This document shows positions 51,881 through 62,300 of a DNA stretch of 64,000 bases, piece by piece. Under the pieces are notes generated by a model, which worked only from the letters and a program-made list of their open reading frames with translations, made no database searches and was not told where the DNA came from. Source of the DNA: Nonomuraea turkmeniaca (GTDB lineage Bacteria; Actinomycetota; Actinomycetes; Streptosporangiales; Streptosporangiaceae); NCBI RefSeq assembly GCF_005889735.1, contig NZ_VCKY01000024.1, positions 1 to 64,000 on the forward strand, in the 5' to 3' direction. Position 1 is the stretch's first letter. Every line of letters begins with the position of its first letter. Position numbers and translations under genes: made by a program.

Positions 51881-51968
51881 GCCGTCCGCCTACCCATCTC
51901 CAGCGTGACCTCACCGTTACTCGACGGGGTCTGTACGAGAAGTTAACAAACCTGGCACACTGCATTTG

Positions 51969-51982
51969 TGTAAGCGCTTACA
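51969..51982. promoter_or_regulatory. LacI-type operator 1
   Basis: TGTAAGCGCTTACA, a perfect CG-centred palindrome, 41 bp before the LacI start. A weak TTAACA-N17-TTGTGT promoter (51943-51971) would run into it. Confidence 0.85.
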
Positions 51983-51993
51983 TCAGCTCATCA

Positions 51994-52007
51994 TGAAAGC
52001 GCTTACA
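51994..52007. promoter_or_regulatory. LacI-type operator 2
   Basis: TGAAAGCGCTTACA, one change from operator 1, with centres 25 bp apart. It ends just before the AAAGGAG ribosome site of the LacI gene, so binding would also block the transcript start region. Confidence 0.85.
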
Positions 52008-52022
52008 CAAAGGAGTGGCTCC

Positions 52023-53018
52023 ATGGACGTGACCATCTACGAGGTGGCCAAGCGGGCAGGCGTGTCGATCGCGACCGTCTCCAGGGCCCTGCGCGGCACC
52101 GGGCCCGTCGCGGCCAAGACGCGCGAGAAGGTGCTCAAGGCCGTCGAGGAGCTCAACTTCACCCCCAGCCGGCTCGGCGTCAGCCTGGCCGAAGGCCGGC
52201 ACGCCGCCAACGGCGTCGTCTTCCCCGACCTCGCGGGCCCGTACTACACCGAGGTGCTGCTCGGCTACGAGGAGGTCGCCTCCGAGCTGGGCCGCTCCGT
52301 GGTCATCCTGTCGACCAAGGGCCGCACCAGGGTCAACGACCTGATCAAGGACCTGGCCGGGCGGGTGGACGGCCTGCTGGTCTTCGGCCATGCCGCCCCC
52401 GACCCGCTGATCGCCGAGCTGGTGCGGCTCGGCGTGCGGCTGGTGGTCATCTCGCGCGACCCGCTGCCCGGCGCGGACACGTTGCGCAGCGAGAACACCG
52501 CCTCGGCGCGGGCACTGGCCGAGCACCTGGCCGGCCACGGCTACGAGCGGTTCGCGTTCCTCGGCGCGCCCCTGACCAGCGGCGACGACGTGGACGAACG
52601 CTGGCGCGGCGTCCGGTCGGTGCTCGGCGGCGCGATCGAGGCCGTCGCCACGCGGGAGTACACCGTGGAGTGCGGCTTCGACGCGGCCAGGGCGCTGCTC
52701 AAGGACAGGAGGCCGGAGGCGATCGTCTGCTCCGACGACGAGGTGGCGCTGGGGGCGCTGCTCGCCGCCGAGGAGCTCGGCCTCGACGTGCCCGGCGACG
52801 TGGCCGTCACCGGCTGGGACGACATCATGGCCGCCCGCCACGCCAGGCCCGCGCTGACCACCGTGCGCCAGCCGATGCGCGAGCTCGGCGCCCGCGCCGC
52901 CCGCGCGCTCGACGAGCTGATCACCGGCGTCCGCGACACGCCGCGCCACCTCATCCTGACCACCGAGCTGGTCGTCCGCGCCAGCTGCGGTCCCCACCCC
53001 CAGGAGGTAAGAACGTGA
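52023..53018 (+). CDS. LacI family transcriptional repressor
   Basis: 331 residues from ATG 52023 (8 bp after AAGGAG). HTH and hinge: VTIYEVAKRAGVSIATVSRA; periplasmic-binding-like effector domain with FPDLAGPYYTEVLLGYEEVA and VTGWDDIMAARHARPALTTV. The frame also opens at 51966, but that extension lies across the operators. It is first gene of the operon it most likely controls. The inducer is probably the sugar imported by the next genes. Confidence 0.94.
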   Translation: MDVTIYEVAKRAGVSIATVSRALRGTGPVAAKTREKVLKAVEELNFTPSRLGVSLAEGRHAANGVVFPDLAGPYYTEVLLGYEEVASELGRSVVILSTKGRTRVNDLIKDLAGRVDGLLVFGHAAPDPLIAELVRLGVRLVVISRDPLPGADTLRSENTASARALAEHLAGHGYERFAFLGAPLTSGDDVDERWRGVRSVLGGAIEAVATREYTVECGFDAARALLKDRRPEAIVCSDDEVALGALLAAEELGLDVPGDVAVTGWDDIMAARHARPALTTVRQPMRELGARAARALDELITGVRDTPRHLILTTELVVRASCGPHPQEVRT

Positions 53019-54292
53019 ACACGATCACCCGGCGCGCCGGAGCCCGCGCCACCGGCGGCCTGCTGGCTCTCGCGATCCTGGCCGCGGGTTGCGGCCGCGA
53101 CGCCGCCCAGGCGCCGGAGCAGGCGCAGAACGTCACGACCGGCAAGGTCACGGGGGAGGTCACGGTCTGGGCGATGGGGGAGGAAGGAAAGGCGCTCGGC
53201 ACGTTCGTCAAGGACTTCGAGAGCGCCAACCCCGGTGTGAAGGTCAACGTCACGGCGATCGGGTGGGACGTGGCGCACGACAAGATCACCGCGGCCATCG
53301 CGGGCGGCGCCACGCCCGACGTGAGCATGATCGGCTCGACCTGGTCGGGCGAGCTGGCCAAGACCGGCGCGCTCGACCCGACGCCGGGCAACCTGGTCGA
53401 CAAGGCGGCGTTCTTCCCCGGTGCGTGGCAGACGGTCGAGCTCAGCGGCACGGCGTACGGCGTGCCGTGGTACGTCGAGACACGCGTCCTCTACTACCGC
53501 ACCGACCAGGCGAAGAAGGCGGGCGTGCAACCGCCGAAGACCTGGCAGGAGTTCACCGAGTTCGCCAGGGCGCTCAAGGAGAAGGGCGGCGCCAAGGACG
53601 GCTTCCAGCAGAGCTACACGCTCGGCGCCTCCTGGCAGGAGGTGCTGCCGCTGATCTGGCAGGCCGGCGGCGAGATCGTCAAGGACGGCACGTACACCTT
53701 CGACACCCCCGAGGCCGTGACGGCGCTCAAGCAGTACGAGTCGCTGTTCAAGCAGAAGCTCGCCCCGACGAACACGGCCGAGGGCGCCTTCCCGCAGACG
53801 TTCATCAAGGGTGAGGTCGGCGGATTCTTCTCGGGGCCGTGGATGGTCGGCGTGCTCAACAACGACGGCGGCCCCGAGTTCAAGGACAAGTTCGACGTCG
53901 CCCCGTACCCGAAGGGCCCGGTCTCGGGCACCAGCTTCATCGGCGGGTCCGCCATGGCGGTGTTCAAGAAGGCCAAGAACCGCGACGCGGCCTGGCAGTT
54001 CCTGCAGTGGCTGAGCGAGCCCAAGGTGCAGGCCAAGTGGTACACGACGGTCAAGGCGCTGCCCGCCGTGCAGGTGGCCTGGCAGGAGCCCGAGCTGACC
54101 GCCGACAAGCAGCTGGCCGTCTTCGGCGAGCAGCTCAAGGACGCCAAGACGCCGCCGCCGTTCCCCACGTGGGAGCAGGTGGCCCGGGTGCTGGAGGGCG
54201 AGCTGGAGAAGCTGGCCCGCGGCACGCAGACCCCTGAGCAGACGGCCAAGTCCATCCAGTCGCAGGCCGACACGATCGGGACCGGCCTGTGA
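53015..54292 (+). CDS. Extracellular sugar-binding lipoprotein of ABC importer 3
   Basis: 425 residues, GTG start inside the LacI stop, preceded by CAGGAGG. Lipobox LAAGC with Cys26. TYGVPWYVETRVLYYRTDQA-like hinge (AYGVPWYVETRVLYYRTDQA), and MAVFKKAKNRDAAWQFLQWL near the C terminus, as in family 1 binding proteins. Confidence 0.93.
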   Translation: MNTITRRAGARATGGLLALAILAAGCGRDAAQAPEQAQNVTTGKVTGEVTVWAMGEEGKALGTFVKDFESANPGVKVNVTAIGWDVAHDKITAAIAGGATPDVSMIGSTWSGELAKTGALDPTPGNLVDKAAFFPGAWQTVELSGTAYGVPWYVETRVLYYRTDQAKKAGVQPPKTWQEFTEFARALKEKGGAKDGFQQSYTLGASWQEVLPLIWQAGGEIVKDGTYTFDTPEAVTALKQYESLFKQKLAPTNTAEGAFPQTFIKGEVGGFFSGPWMVGVLNNDGGPEFKDKFDVAPYPKGPVSGTSFIGGSAMAVFKKAKNRDAAWQFLQWLSEPKVQAKWYTTVKALPAVQVAWQEPELTADKQLAVFGEQLKDAKTPPPFPTWEQVARVLEGELEKLARGTQTPEQTAKSIQSQADTIGTGL

Positions 54293-55197
54293 ATTCGGCG
54301 GTTCCCGCGGCGGTCGTCCGGCTCACCTTACGCAGGAGCTGGATCGGCTGGATGTTCATCCTGCCGTTCGTGGTGCTGTTCGTGGTGTTCTACCTGGGTC
54401 CGCTGCTCGTCGGCATCGGCATGAGCTTCACCGACATGCGCAGCACCGACGTGACGAACCCGCTCGCCGTCGACGTCGTCGGCGTCGACAATTACCTGCG
54501 GCTCGTCAACGACGGCGCCATGCGGCGGGCCGCGGTCAACACGGTCGTGTTCGTGGTCACGGCGCTGCCGCTGACCATCGGGCTCGGGCTGGCCGCCGCC
54601 GTCCTGCTCAACTCGGGCATCGCCCGCCTGCCTGCCGCGTTCTTCCGGCTCGGCTACTACCTGCCGAACATCACCAGCATCATCGGCATCGCCGTGGCCT
54701 GGAAGTTCCTCCTGGAGCCCGAGGCGGGGCTGGTCAACCGGCTGCTGGAGCTGGTCGGCGTCCAAGGCCCGAACTGGCTGCAGAACCAGAGCACCGCCCT
54801 GCCCTCGATCATCGTCATGACCGCCTGGCGCAGCTTCGGCTTCAACATGGTCGTGCTGCTGGCCGCGCTCCAGACCATCCCGAGGGAGCTGTACGAGGCC
54901 GCGGAGGTCGACGGCGCCGGGCGGTGGGCCCGCTTCCGCTCCGTGACCGTGCCCTCGCTGCGCCCCGTGTTGTTGTTCTGCACCGTCTACAGCTCGGTCG
55001 GGTTCATGCAGTTCCTGGAGGAGCCGCTGGTGATGACCCGTGGCGGGCCGCTGAACGCCACGCTGTCGGCGTCGTTGGCGATCTTCGGCCAGTTCGGGGT
55101 CGGCAACTACGGCTACGCCGGGGCCGCCTCGACGGTGTTGTTCACCGTGATCGTGGCGCTGGCCGTGCTGCAGCTGAGGCTGGGGAGGAACAGATGA
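54289..55197 (+). CDS. Sugar ABC transporter permease, MalF type (importer 3)
   Basis: 302 residues, GTG start overlapping the previous stop by 4 bp. IGWMFILPFVVLFVVFYLGP is the first helix; EAA loop LYEAAEVDGAGRWARFRSVT is very close to that of the permease at 1052-1951. Confidence 0.93.
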   Translation: MNSAVPAAVVRLTLRRSWIGWMFILPFVVLFVVFYLGPLLVGIGMSFTDMRSTDVTNPLAVDVVGVDNYLRLVNDGAMRRAAVNTVVFVVTALPLTIGLGLAAAVLLNSGIARLPAAFFRLGYYLPNITSIIGIAVAWKFLLEPEAGLVNRLLELVGVQGPNWLQNQSTALPSIIVMTAWRSFGFNMVVLLAALQTIPRELYEAAEVDGAGRWARFRSVTVPSLRPVLLFCTVYSSVGFMQFLEEPLVMTRGGPLNATLSASLAIFGQFGVGNYGYAGAASTVLFTVIVALAVLQLRLGRNR

Positions 55198-56015
55198 GAC
55201 GGACCCGCCGCCAGCACGCGATCATCTACCTCGGGCTCACGGTCGGCCTGGTGCTGGTCGTGGGGCCCTTCCTGTGGACGGCGCTCAGCTCCGTCAAGCC
55301 CGAGCGGGAGATCAGGCGCGACCCGCCGACGTTCTGGCCGGAGACGTGGACGCTGGACAACTTCGTCGAGCTGTTCGAGCGGGTGAGCATCGGCACCGCG
55401 TTCGCCAACAGCGTGATCATCGCGCTCGTGCTGGTGGTCACGAACCTGCTGTTCTGCTCCATGGTCGGGTACGCCTTCGCCAAGCTCGACTTCCGCGGGA
55501 AGAACCTGGCGTTCGGGCTGGTCCTGGTCCAGCTGGCGATCCCGGCGATCGTGCTCATGGTGCCGCAGTTCGTACTGATCGCCAAGCTCGGCATGGTCAA
55601 CACGTTCATCGGGATCATCCTGCCGACCGTGGTGACGCCGCTCGGCGTGTTCATGATGCGGCAGTTCATCTCCGACCTGCCCGACGAGCTGATCGACGCG
55701 GCCAGGGTGGACGGCGCCAGGGAGTTCCGCATCTACTTCAGGATCATCCTGCCGCTGTGCGGGCCGGCACTGGCCACGCTGGGGCTGATCACGTTCCTCA
55801 GCTCGTGGAACAACTTCCTGTGGCCGGCCGTGGTCGCGCAGAGCGAGAACATGTACACCCTCCCGGTTGCGCTCAACATCCTCAACGGCAACGAAGGCAC
55901 CCACTACAACCTGCTCGTCGCCGGATCGGTCGTGGTCATCGCGCCGATCCTGCTCCTCTTCGTCTTCCTGCAGCGCTTCTTCATCCAGGGCATCGCCACC
56001 ACCGGACTCAAGTAA
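55194..56015 (+). CDS. Sugar ABC transporter permease, MalG type (importer 3)
   Basis: 273 residues, ATG overlapping the previous stop. EAA loop LIDAARVDGAREFRIYFRII; about six helices. Completes the channel of importer 3; no ATPase in the operon. Confidence 0.93.
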   Translation: MRRTRRQHAIIYLGLTVGLVLVVGPFLWTALSSVKPEREIRRDPPTFWPETWTLDNFVELFERVSIGTAFANSVIIALVLVVTNLLFCSMVGYAFAKLDFRGKNLAFGLVLVQLAIPAIVLMVPQFVLIAKLGMVNTFIGIILPTVVTPLGVFMMRQFISDLPDELIDAARVDGAREFRIYFRIILPLCGPALATLGLITFLSSWNNFLWPAVVAQSENMYTLPVALNILNGNEGTHYNLLVAGSVVVIAPILLLFVFLQRFFIQGIATTGLK

Positions 56016-56028
56016 GAGGAGCCCCCTC

Positions 56029-57546
56029 ATGCGCAAGACGATCCTCTCCGGTTCAGTCGTGCTGGCTCTCGTGGTGCCGGCACCCCCCGCGAACGCCGAC
56101 AGCACGCTCCACCGCTACGCCAAGGACACCTGGCGGTCGATGGCCGCCATGGTCGAGCCGGCCACCGGCCTGCCGTCCGACAAGGTGACCGGCGACCTCA
56201 AGACCCGCGCCAAGGTCACCTCGCCCACCAACATCGGCACGTACGTGTGGAGCACGCTCACCGCCCGCGATCTGCGCCTGATCAGCGGCCACGACGCCGC
56301 CGCCAGGATCGGCCGGGTCCTCACGGCACTGGAGCGGCTGGAGCGCAACGCCCCGACCGGCCAGTTCTACAACTGGTACGACCCCGCCACCCTCCAGCTC
56401 GTCCGCACCTGGCCGGAGACCGGCGACCCGGTCCGCCTCTTCGCCTCCAGCGTGGACAACGGCTGGCTGGCCACGGCCCTCATGATGGTCCGCAACGCCA
56501 CCCCGCAGTATGCGGCCCGTGCCAACCGGCTGCTGACCTCGATGAACTTCACGTCCTACTACGACCCGGCGGCCCGCCCCGACGCCGGCACGGGCCTGCT
56601 GCGCGGCGGCTTCTGGCCGGAGCCGCCCGACGGCTGCCACGTGGAGAGCGACTACGCCGGCACCGGCACGACCGTCTACTCCACCTGTCACCACTACGGC
56701 GCGCCCGCCGAGACCCGCATCGGCCAGTACGTGGGCATCGCGCTCGGCCAGATCCCGCGCGAGAGCTACTTCGGCCCGTACCGGACGTTCCCCGACAACG
56801 GCTGCGACTTCGGCTGGCAGGACCAGAAGCCGGTCGGGTCGTGGAAGAAGCACCTGGGCGTGAACGTCTGGGAGGGCACCTACGGCTATCGCGGCATGCG
56901 CTTCGTGCCCAACTGGGGCGGCTCGATGTTCGAGGCGCTCATGCCCGACCTCGTCGTCCCCGAGGCCGCGTGGGCGCCGCGGAGCTGGGGCCGCAACCAC
57001 CCGATCTTCGTGCGCGCCCAGATCGAACACGGGCTCAACGAGGCCGAGTACGGCTACTGGGGCTTCTCCCCGTCCAATGACCCGCACGGCGGCTACCGCG
57101 AGTACGGCGTGGACCCGCTCGGCATGGACACGCCCGGCTACACCTCCGACCGCGAGCGCACCAGCACCGACCCCGGCTACGAGGGCTGCCGCCCGGCCCA
57201 GCCGGAGCCCGCTGCTTACGGCGACGGCGTGGTGACGCCGCACGCCAGCTTCCTGGCTCTGCCGTACGCGAAGGACGCCGCCCTGGACAACCTGGCCAAG
57301 CTGCGCCGCGACTTCGACGCCTACGGCCCCGGCGGCTTCTACGACGCGATCGCCGTCCGCTCCGGCGTGGTGTCGAAGTGGTACCTGGCGCTCGACCAGG
57401 GCATGGTCATGGCCGCCCTCGGCAACGTGCTCGCCGAGGGCAACCTGCACCGCTACTTCGCCGGCTCCGGCGTGGAGGCCAAGCTCCGCCCGGTGATGCG
57501 GCTCGAAGAATGGGATGTTCGAGGAAACGGGGAAGCCATTGAGTAA
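56029..57546 (+). CDS. Secreted putative glycoside hydrolase with TSPTNIG motif (glucoamylase-like/DUF3131 type)
   Basis: 505 residues. Sec signal ends PPANA/DST. An (alpha/alpha)-type domain follows: YAKDTWRSMAAMVEPATGLP, VTSPTNIGTYVWSTLTARDL, GQFYNWYDPATLQLVRTWPE and SVDNGWLATALMMVRNATP. TSPTNIG plus NWYD is shared with GH144-like and cyclic beta-1,2-glucan synthase glucoamylase-like domains, so beta-1,2-glucan or a similar glycan is a candidate substrate. The long middle part (CHHYGAPAETRIGQYVGIAL onward) is less familiar. GAGGAG 8 bp before ATG. Confidence 0.72.
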   Translation: MRKTILSGSVVLALVVPAPPANADSTLHRYAKDTWRSMAAMVEPATGLPSDKVTGDLKTRAKVTSPTNIGTYVWSTLTARDLRLISGHDAAARIGRVLTALERLERNAPTGQFYNWYDPATLQLVRTWPETGDPVRLFASSVDNGWLATALMMVRNATPQYAARANRLLTSMNFTSYYDPAARPDAGTGLLRGGFWPEPPDGCHVESDYAGTGTTVYSTCHHYGAPAETRIGQYVGIALGQIPRESYFGPYRTFPDNGCDFGWQDQKPVGSWKKHLGVNVWEGTYGYRGMRFVPNWGGSMFEALMPDLVVPEAAWAPRSWGRNHPIFVRAQIEHGLNEAEYGYWGFSPSNDPHGGYREYGVDPLGMDTPGYTSDRERTSTDPGYEGCRPAQPEPAAYGDGVVTPHASFLALPYAKDAALDNLAKLRRDFDAYGPGGFYDAIAVRSGVVSKWYLALDQGMVMAALGNVLAEGNLHRYFAGSGVEAKLRPVMRLEEWDVRGNGEAIE

Positions 57547-59350
57547 CACGTCCGCCCACCGCGACTGGCAGGACCGCATCGGCCAGACGTCCGGCGAGAT
57601 CACCACAGCGGCGTGGCCCGACCTGGAGGCCCCCACGGGCCTCCGGGCGGTGCCCGGCGCCGGTGCGGTGACGCTGACCTGGGATCCCGTGCCCGGCGCC
57701 ATCGGGTACCTGGTGCACCGGGACGGGGCGCCGATCGGGCAGCCGGACGTGGACGTGCCGGCCGTCCCGTCCTGCCGGTACGTCGACACGGGCCACGGGG
57801 CGGCGGCCTACGCGGTGGCCGCCGTCTCCGCCATGGACACGATCGGCCCGTTGTCCCCGGCGGTCGACGCCGGTCCCGCCGCGTCCGCCCGGGAGGTCTC
57901 GGTCCGCGTCGACGCCCGGCAGGTGAGCCGCGACCTGCCGCGCCCGTGGCGGCTCATGGTGGGGTCGGAGCACCTGTCGTACCTGTTGAACACCGGTGAG
58001 ACCGGCGGCCGGCCCATCGGCGAGGAGCTCACCGAGGCGCTGCGGATCATGCGGGACGAGCTCGGCGTGGAGACGGTGCGGGCGCACGGCATCCTCTGCG
58101 ACGACCTCGGCGTGTACCGCGAAGGGCGCGGAGCTCCCGAGCCAGGAGGAACGGCCGGCAACGTCTACGACTTCAGCGGCGTGGACCGGGTCTACGACAT
58201 CGTCACCGGCCTGGGCCTGCGCCCGGTCGTCGAGCTCGGCTTCATGCCGCGCGACCTGGCCGCCGACCCGTCCAAGACGGTGTTCGGCTACGAGGCGATC
58301 ATCTCGCCGCCCAAGGACTTCGAGGCCTGGAGCGACCTGGTCAGGGCCCTGGTCGAGCACCTGGCGGCCCGGTACGGCATCCACGAGCTGATCGACCACT
58401 GGGCCTTCGAGGTGTGGAACGAGCCCAACCTGGCCGTCTTCTGGTCCGGCACGCCCGAGGAGTACTTCCTGCTCTACGACGTCACCGCCGCCGCCGTGAA
58501 GAACGTGCACCCGGACCTGCGGGTGGGCGGCCCCGCCTCGGCGGCGAACGGCTGGGTCGAGGAGCTGCTCGCCCACGTCGCCGAGTCGGGGGCGGCACTC
58601 GACTTCCTGTCGACGCACACCTACGGCAACGCCCCGCTCGACTGGCGTCCCGCCCTGGCCAGGCACGGGCGGGACATCCCCGTCTGGTGGACGGAATGGG
58701 GTCCCACGCCGACCCACTTCCACGGCATCGGCGACGGGCCGTTCGGGGCGGCGTTCCTGCTGCACGGCATGAAGTCGGCCGCGGGCAGGATCGGCGCGTT
58801 GTCGCACTGGGTGGCCTCCGACCACTTCGAGGAGCTGGGCCGCCCGCCCCGGCTGTTCCACGGCGGCTTCGGCCTGCTCACCGTCGGAAACCTGCGCAAA
58901 CCCCGCTTCCACGCGCTCGCGCTCGCCGCCCGTCTCGGCGACGCCGAGTTGCCGGCCACGTTGGAGGGGGACGTGGCCGGCGTGGAGGCGTGGGCGGCCC
59001 GGCACGACGACGGCCGGATCGGCGTGCTGCTCTGGAACGGCACGCTCAACCAGTCCCAGGCGGGCGGCGCCCCCGAGCTGGCCCGTACGGTCACGCTGAC
59101 CATCGACGGGCTGGACGGCCGCCCCCGCACGCTCACCCACCACCGCATCGACCACGATCACTCCAACATCGAGGCCGTCTGGCACGCTATGGGGGATGGA
59201 GACTGGCCGGCGGACGAGCAGTGGGACAAACTCCGCGCCGCCAACACCCTCGACGAGCTCGACCCGCCCGCCACGGTCACCGGCACCACCCTCACCCTCC
59301 GGTTCGACCTGCCCATGCCCGGGGTGTCCTTCCTCGAATTGTCGGGCTGA
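57515..59350 (+). CDS. GH39 family glycoside hydrolase with N-terminal FnIII-like domain
   Basis: 611 residues from ATG 57515, overlapping the previous gene by 32 bp; TTG 57539 after GGGGAAG is a possible later start. An FnIII-like unit at about 38-115, then a GH39 barrel: HWAFEVWNEPNLAVFWSGTP with acid/base Glu303, LDFLSTHTYGN, and IPVWWTEWGPTPTHFHG with nucleophile Glu394. A C-terminal beta domain closes it. The family includes beta-xylosidases and alpha-L-iduronidases. No signal peptide, so it probably acts on imported fragments. Confidence 0.87.
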   Translation: MFEETGKPLSNTSAHRDWQDRIGQTSGEITTAAWPDLEAPTGLRAVPGAGAVTLTWDPVPGAIGYLVHRDGAPIGQPDVDVPAVPSCRYVDTGHGAAAYAVAAVSAMDTIGPLSPAVDAGPAASAREVSVRVDARQVSRDLPRPWRLMVGSEHLSYLLNTGETGGRPIGEELTEALRIMRDELGVETVRAHGILCDDLGVYREGRGAPEPGGTAGNVYDFSGVDRVYDIVTGLGLRPVVELGFMPRDLAADPSKTVFGYEAIISPPKDFEAWSDLVRALVEHLAARYGIHELIDHWAFEVWNEPNLAVFWSGTPEEYFLLYDVTAAAVKNVHPDLRVGGPASAANGWVEELLAHVAESGAALDFLSTHTYGNAPLDWRPALARHGRDIPVWWTEWGPTPTHFHGIGDGPFGAAFLLHGMKSAAGRIGALSHWVASDHFEELGRPPRLFHGGFGLLTVGNLRKPRFHALALAARLGDAELPATLEGDVAGVEAWAARHDDGRIGVLLWNGTLNQSQAGGAPELARTVTLTIDGLDGRPRTLTHHRIDHDHSNIEAVWHAMGDGDWPADEQWDKLRAANTLDELDPPATVTGTTLTLRFDLPMPGVSFLELSG

Positions 59351-59395
59351 GCGGCGCTTCTGTACGGGCGCGCGCACCGGTGAGAGCCTGTGCCC

Positions 59396-62300
59396 ATGAC
59401 CGATCCGGCCGCGGCGCTCGCCGCCCGCATCGAGCGGTTCGAGCAGGCCGCGGATCCCGGGCTGATCTGGGATCCCGCGGCGCTGGGCGAGGCCGAGCAG
59501 GCGATGCTGGCGTGCGCCGGCGACCGCTCCGACGCCGCCGCCTGGCGCCTCATCGGCATGCTCCACCTGGCCCGGTACCGGCTCGACCAGCGGACCACGC
59601 AGGACGCCGCGGTGGCGGGCGCCTTCTTCGCCGCCGTGGCCGTGGTCGACCCCGGGCGGCTGCCGGAGAAGCTGCGCGGCTCGAGCGTGCCGCCCGGCGA
59701 CTCGGCCGGCACGTGGGCCGGGCTGGTGGAGGAGGTCTTCCGGCACGTCGACCCGGCCGCGTACCGGCACGTCGGCCTGCTCATCCACGCCTTGGTCCGC
59801 CGCGCCGTGGCGCATCCGACCGTGGACGCCGCCGACCGGCTGGAGCAGCTGCTGTTACAGCAGGCCATGCGCTCGACCGACCCGTCCTGGGCGCCCGCCG
59901 CGCTCGCGCTGCTCGGCGGCGGGCTGGTACGGCTGTACGAACAGATGGGCGCGCGTGAGCTCATCGACGACGCTGTGCACGTGCTGTTCAGAGCGGCCTT
60001 GGGAGCGCCGGGTGAGGTCGCCCACCTGGGGGAGCTGGCCGCGGCGCTGGCGTCGGCCGTGCCCGACGACGAGGACCTGGTCAGGGCCTACCTCGCGGCC
60101 GCCGAATCGGCACCGGACGCCCGGGACCGGCCGCAGGCGCTGCTGACGCTGGTGGACCTCACCAGGGCGCGGGCGGCGGGCTCGCTCCTGGACGACGACC
60201 TGCTGGCGTTCATCAGGGTGGGGCAGTGCGCGCTGGACTTCTGGCACGAGCAGTGGGCGCATCCCGGGGTGCTGGCGCCGTACGCGGCGGGGCTCGTCGA
60301 GTGGTACGTGGTCACGGGCGACGAGCGCTCCCTCGAGGCCGGCCGCGAAATGCTGGAAGCCCTCGGCGTCGCCCCCGACGAACCGGCCCGCCGGCTCGGG
60401 ACCGATCCGATCGTGCGCCTCGGCCTGCTGGCCGATCGGCGGTGGCGCCGCTACGGCGTGACCGGGGAGCCGGCCGACCTGGACGTGGCCATCGAGGCCA
60501 TGCGCGAAGCGGCCGGACCTGCCCCGCCCGGCCATCCCGACCGGGCCCACCTGCTGACCACCCTGGCCGACGCCCTGCGCGAACGGGTGGTGGTCACCGG
60601 GGGAGACCCGGCGGAACCGGTCGCCGCCACCCGCGCCGCTCTGGCCGCCCACGACGAGCACGACCCCGCCAGGCCCGAAGCCCTCCTCCTGCTCGCCCGG
60701 ACCCTGAGCCTGCGCCTCACCCCGCCCACGGCCGACGAGGCCGTCACCGCACTTCGTGAGGCCCTCACCTCCGCCGAAGACCTGGCCCTCCGCGCCGACG
60801 CGTACGGCCTGCTGTCGGAGGTGCTCCAATGGCGCGCTCAGCGGGCCGACGGGCGGGCCGAGGATCTGAACGACGCCGTTCTGGCCGCCCGCCAAGGCGT
60901 CGAACTGGCCGTGAAGACCTCCCGCGAACCGGCGCCCGCCCACCGGCTGCTGTCCAACGCCCTGCTCGCCCGCTACTCCGCCGTGCGCGACACCCGTGAC
61001 CTGAGCGAGGCCCTGGCACTGGCCAGGGACGGCGACGCCGGCCTGCTGACCCGGCTCTCCGCCGTGCTCGACGACCCGACACCGCCGTCGATGGACGAGC
61101 ATCTCGCGCAGGCCGCGGCCGGACTGGCGCTCCTCACCTCGGACGAGGACCTGACACTCAAGCTCCTGCGCTTCGCCGAGCACCGATTCGGCCAAGCCGG
61201 CGATCGCGGGGCGTTCCTGTTCACGGCGGCGCTCCAACTGACCGAGCTCGGTCGCCTCCGGACCGCCAACGCCGTGCTGACCAGGGCGGCGGCCGCGTTC
61301 GACGAGGCCGGCCAGCACTCCAGGACGGCCGCCGCGCTGTCCGGGCTCGGTGCCAATCACGCGGAGCTGAACGAGCCGGCCCAGGCCCTGGAGGCGTACG
61401 AACGTTCGGCGGCCGTCTACCGTGCCCTGGGCGACACCCGAGCCGAGGCCGGGCAACTCGGCAACATGGGCGTCGTCCTCCTGGGGGCGGGCGACCCCGC
61501 CGGCGCCGTCGGCCTGTACCTCCGCGCGGTCGCCCGGTGCGCGGCCGACGGCCTGGCCGCCGAGGAGGCGTTCCACCAGGTCAAGGCGGCCGACGCCTAT
61601 CTGGCCGCCGGCGACCCGGCCTCGGCGGTGGCGTGCGCGGTCCGGGCCCGCGAGCTGTACCTGACGCTCGGCGAGCCGAAACCGGCGGCCACCGTCCTGA
61701 TCCCCGCCGCCCGCGCCGCGGTCGACCAGGGGGACCTCGCCGCGGCGGTGGAGCGCATCGCCGCCTGCGCCATCGAGCTGGAGGCCACGGGGGCGTGGGA
61801 GGATGCCTGCCGCGCACTCGACGCGCACGCCGTCCTGCTCGCCGAGCGGGGCCATCGCGCGCAGGCCGCCGCCTGCGAAGCCCGCGTCGTGGAGATCGTC
61901 CGGCGCAGGGGAGAGCGGCGGGAGCCCGCCGACGAGTGGTACCGCATCGCGCAACGCCGCCGCGCCACCGGCGACGCCGCCGGCGCCCGGGCCGCCTTCG
62001 AGCTGGCGGAACGCGAGTACGACGCGATCAGCCACCACGACGGCTCCGGGTCCGTCCGCTACAACCTGGGCGTGCTCGCGTACACGGACGGCGATGCCGA
62101 GCGGGCGCTGGAGGAGTTCGGGGCGGCGGGGGAGACGTTCGCCCGGTTGCGGGCGAACGCCAAGGAGGCGGTCGCCCTGACCATGCGCGCCTCCTGCCTG
62201 GCCGGCCTGGACCGGACGGACGACGCCCTGCCGGAGCTGGACCGGGCACTGGAGCTGGCCGCCGCCGAAGGCGACCGCGACGCCCTCTTCGTCGCCATCC

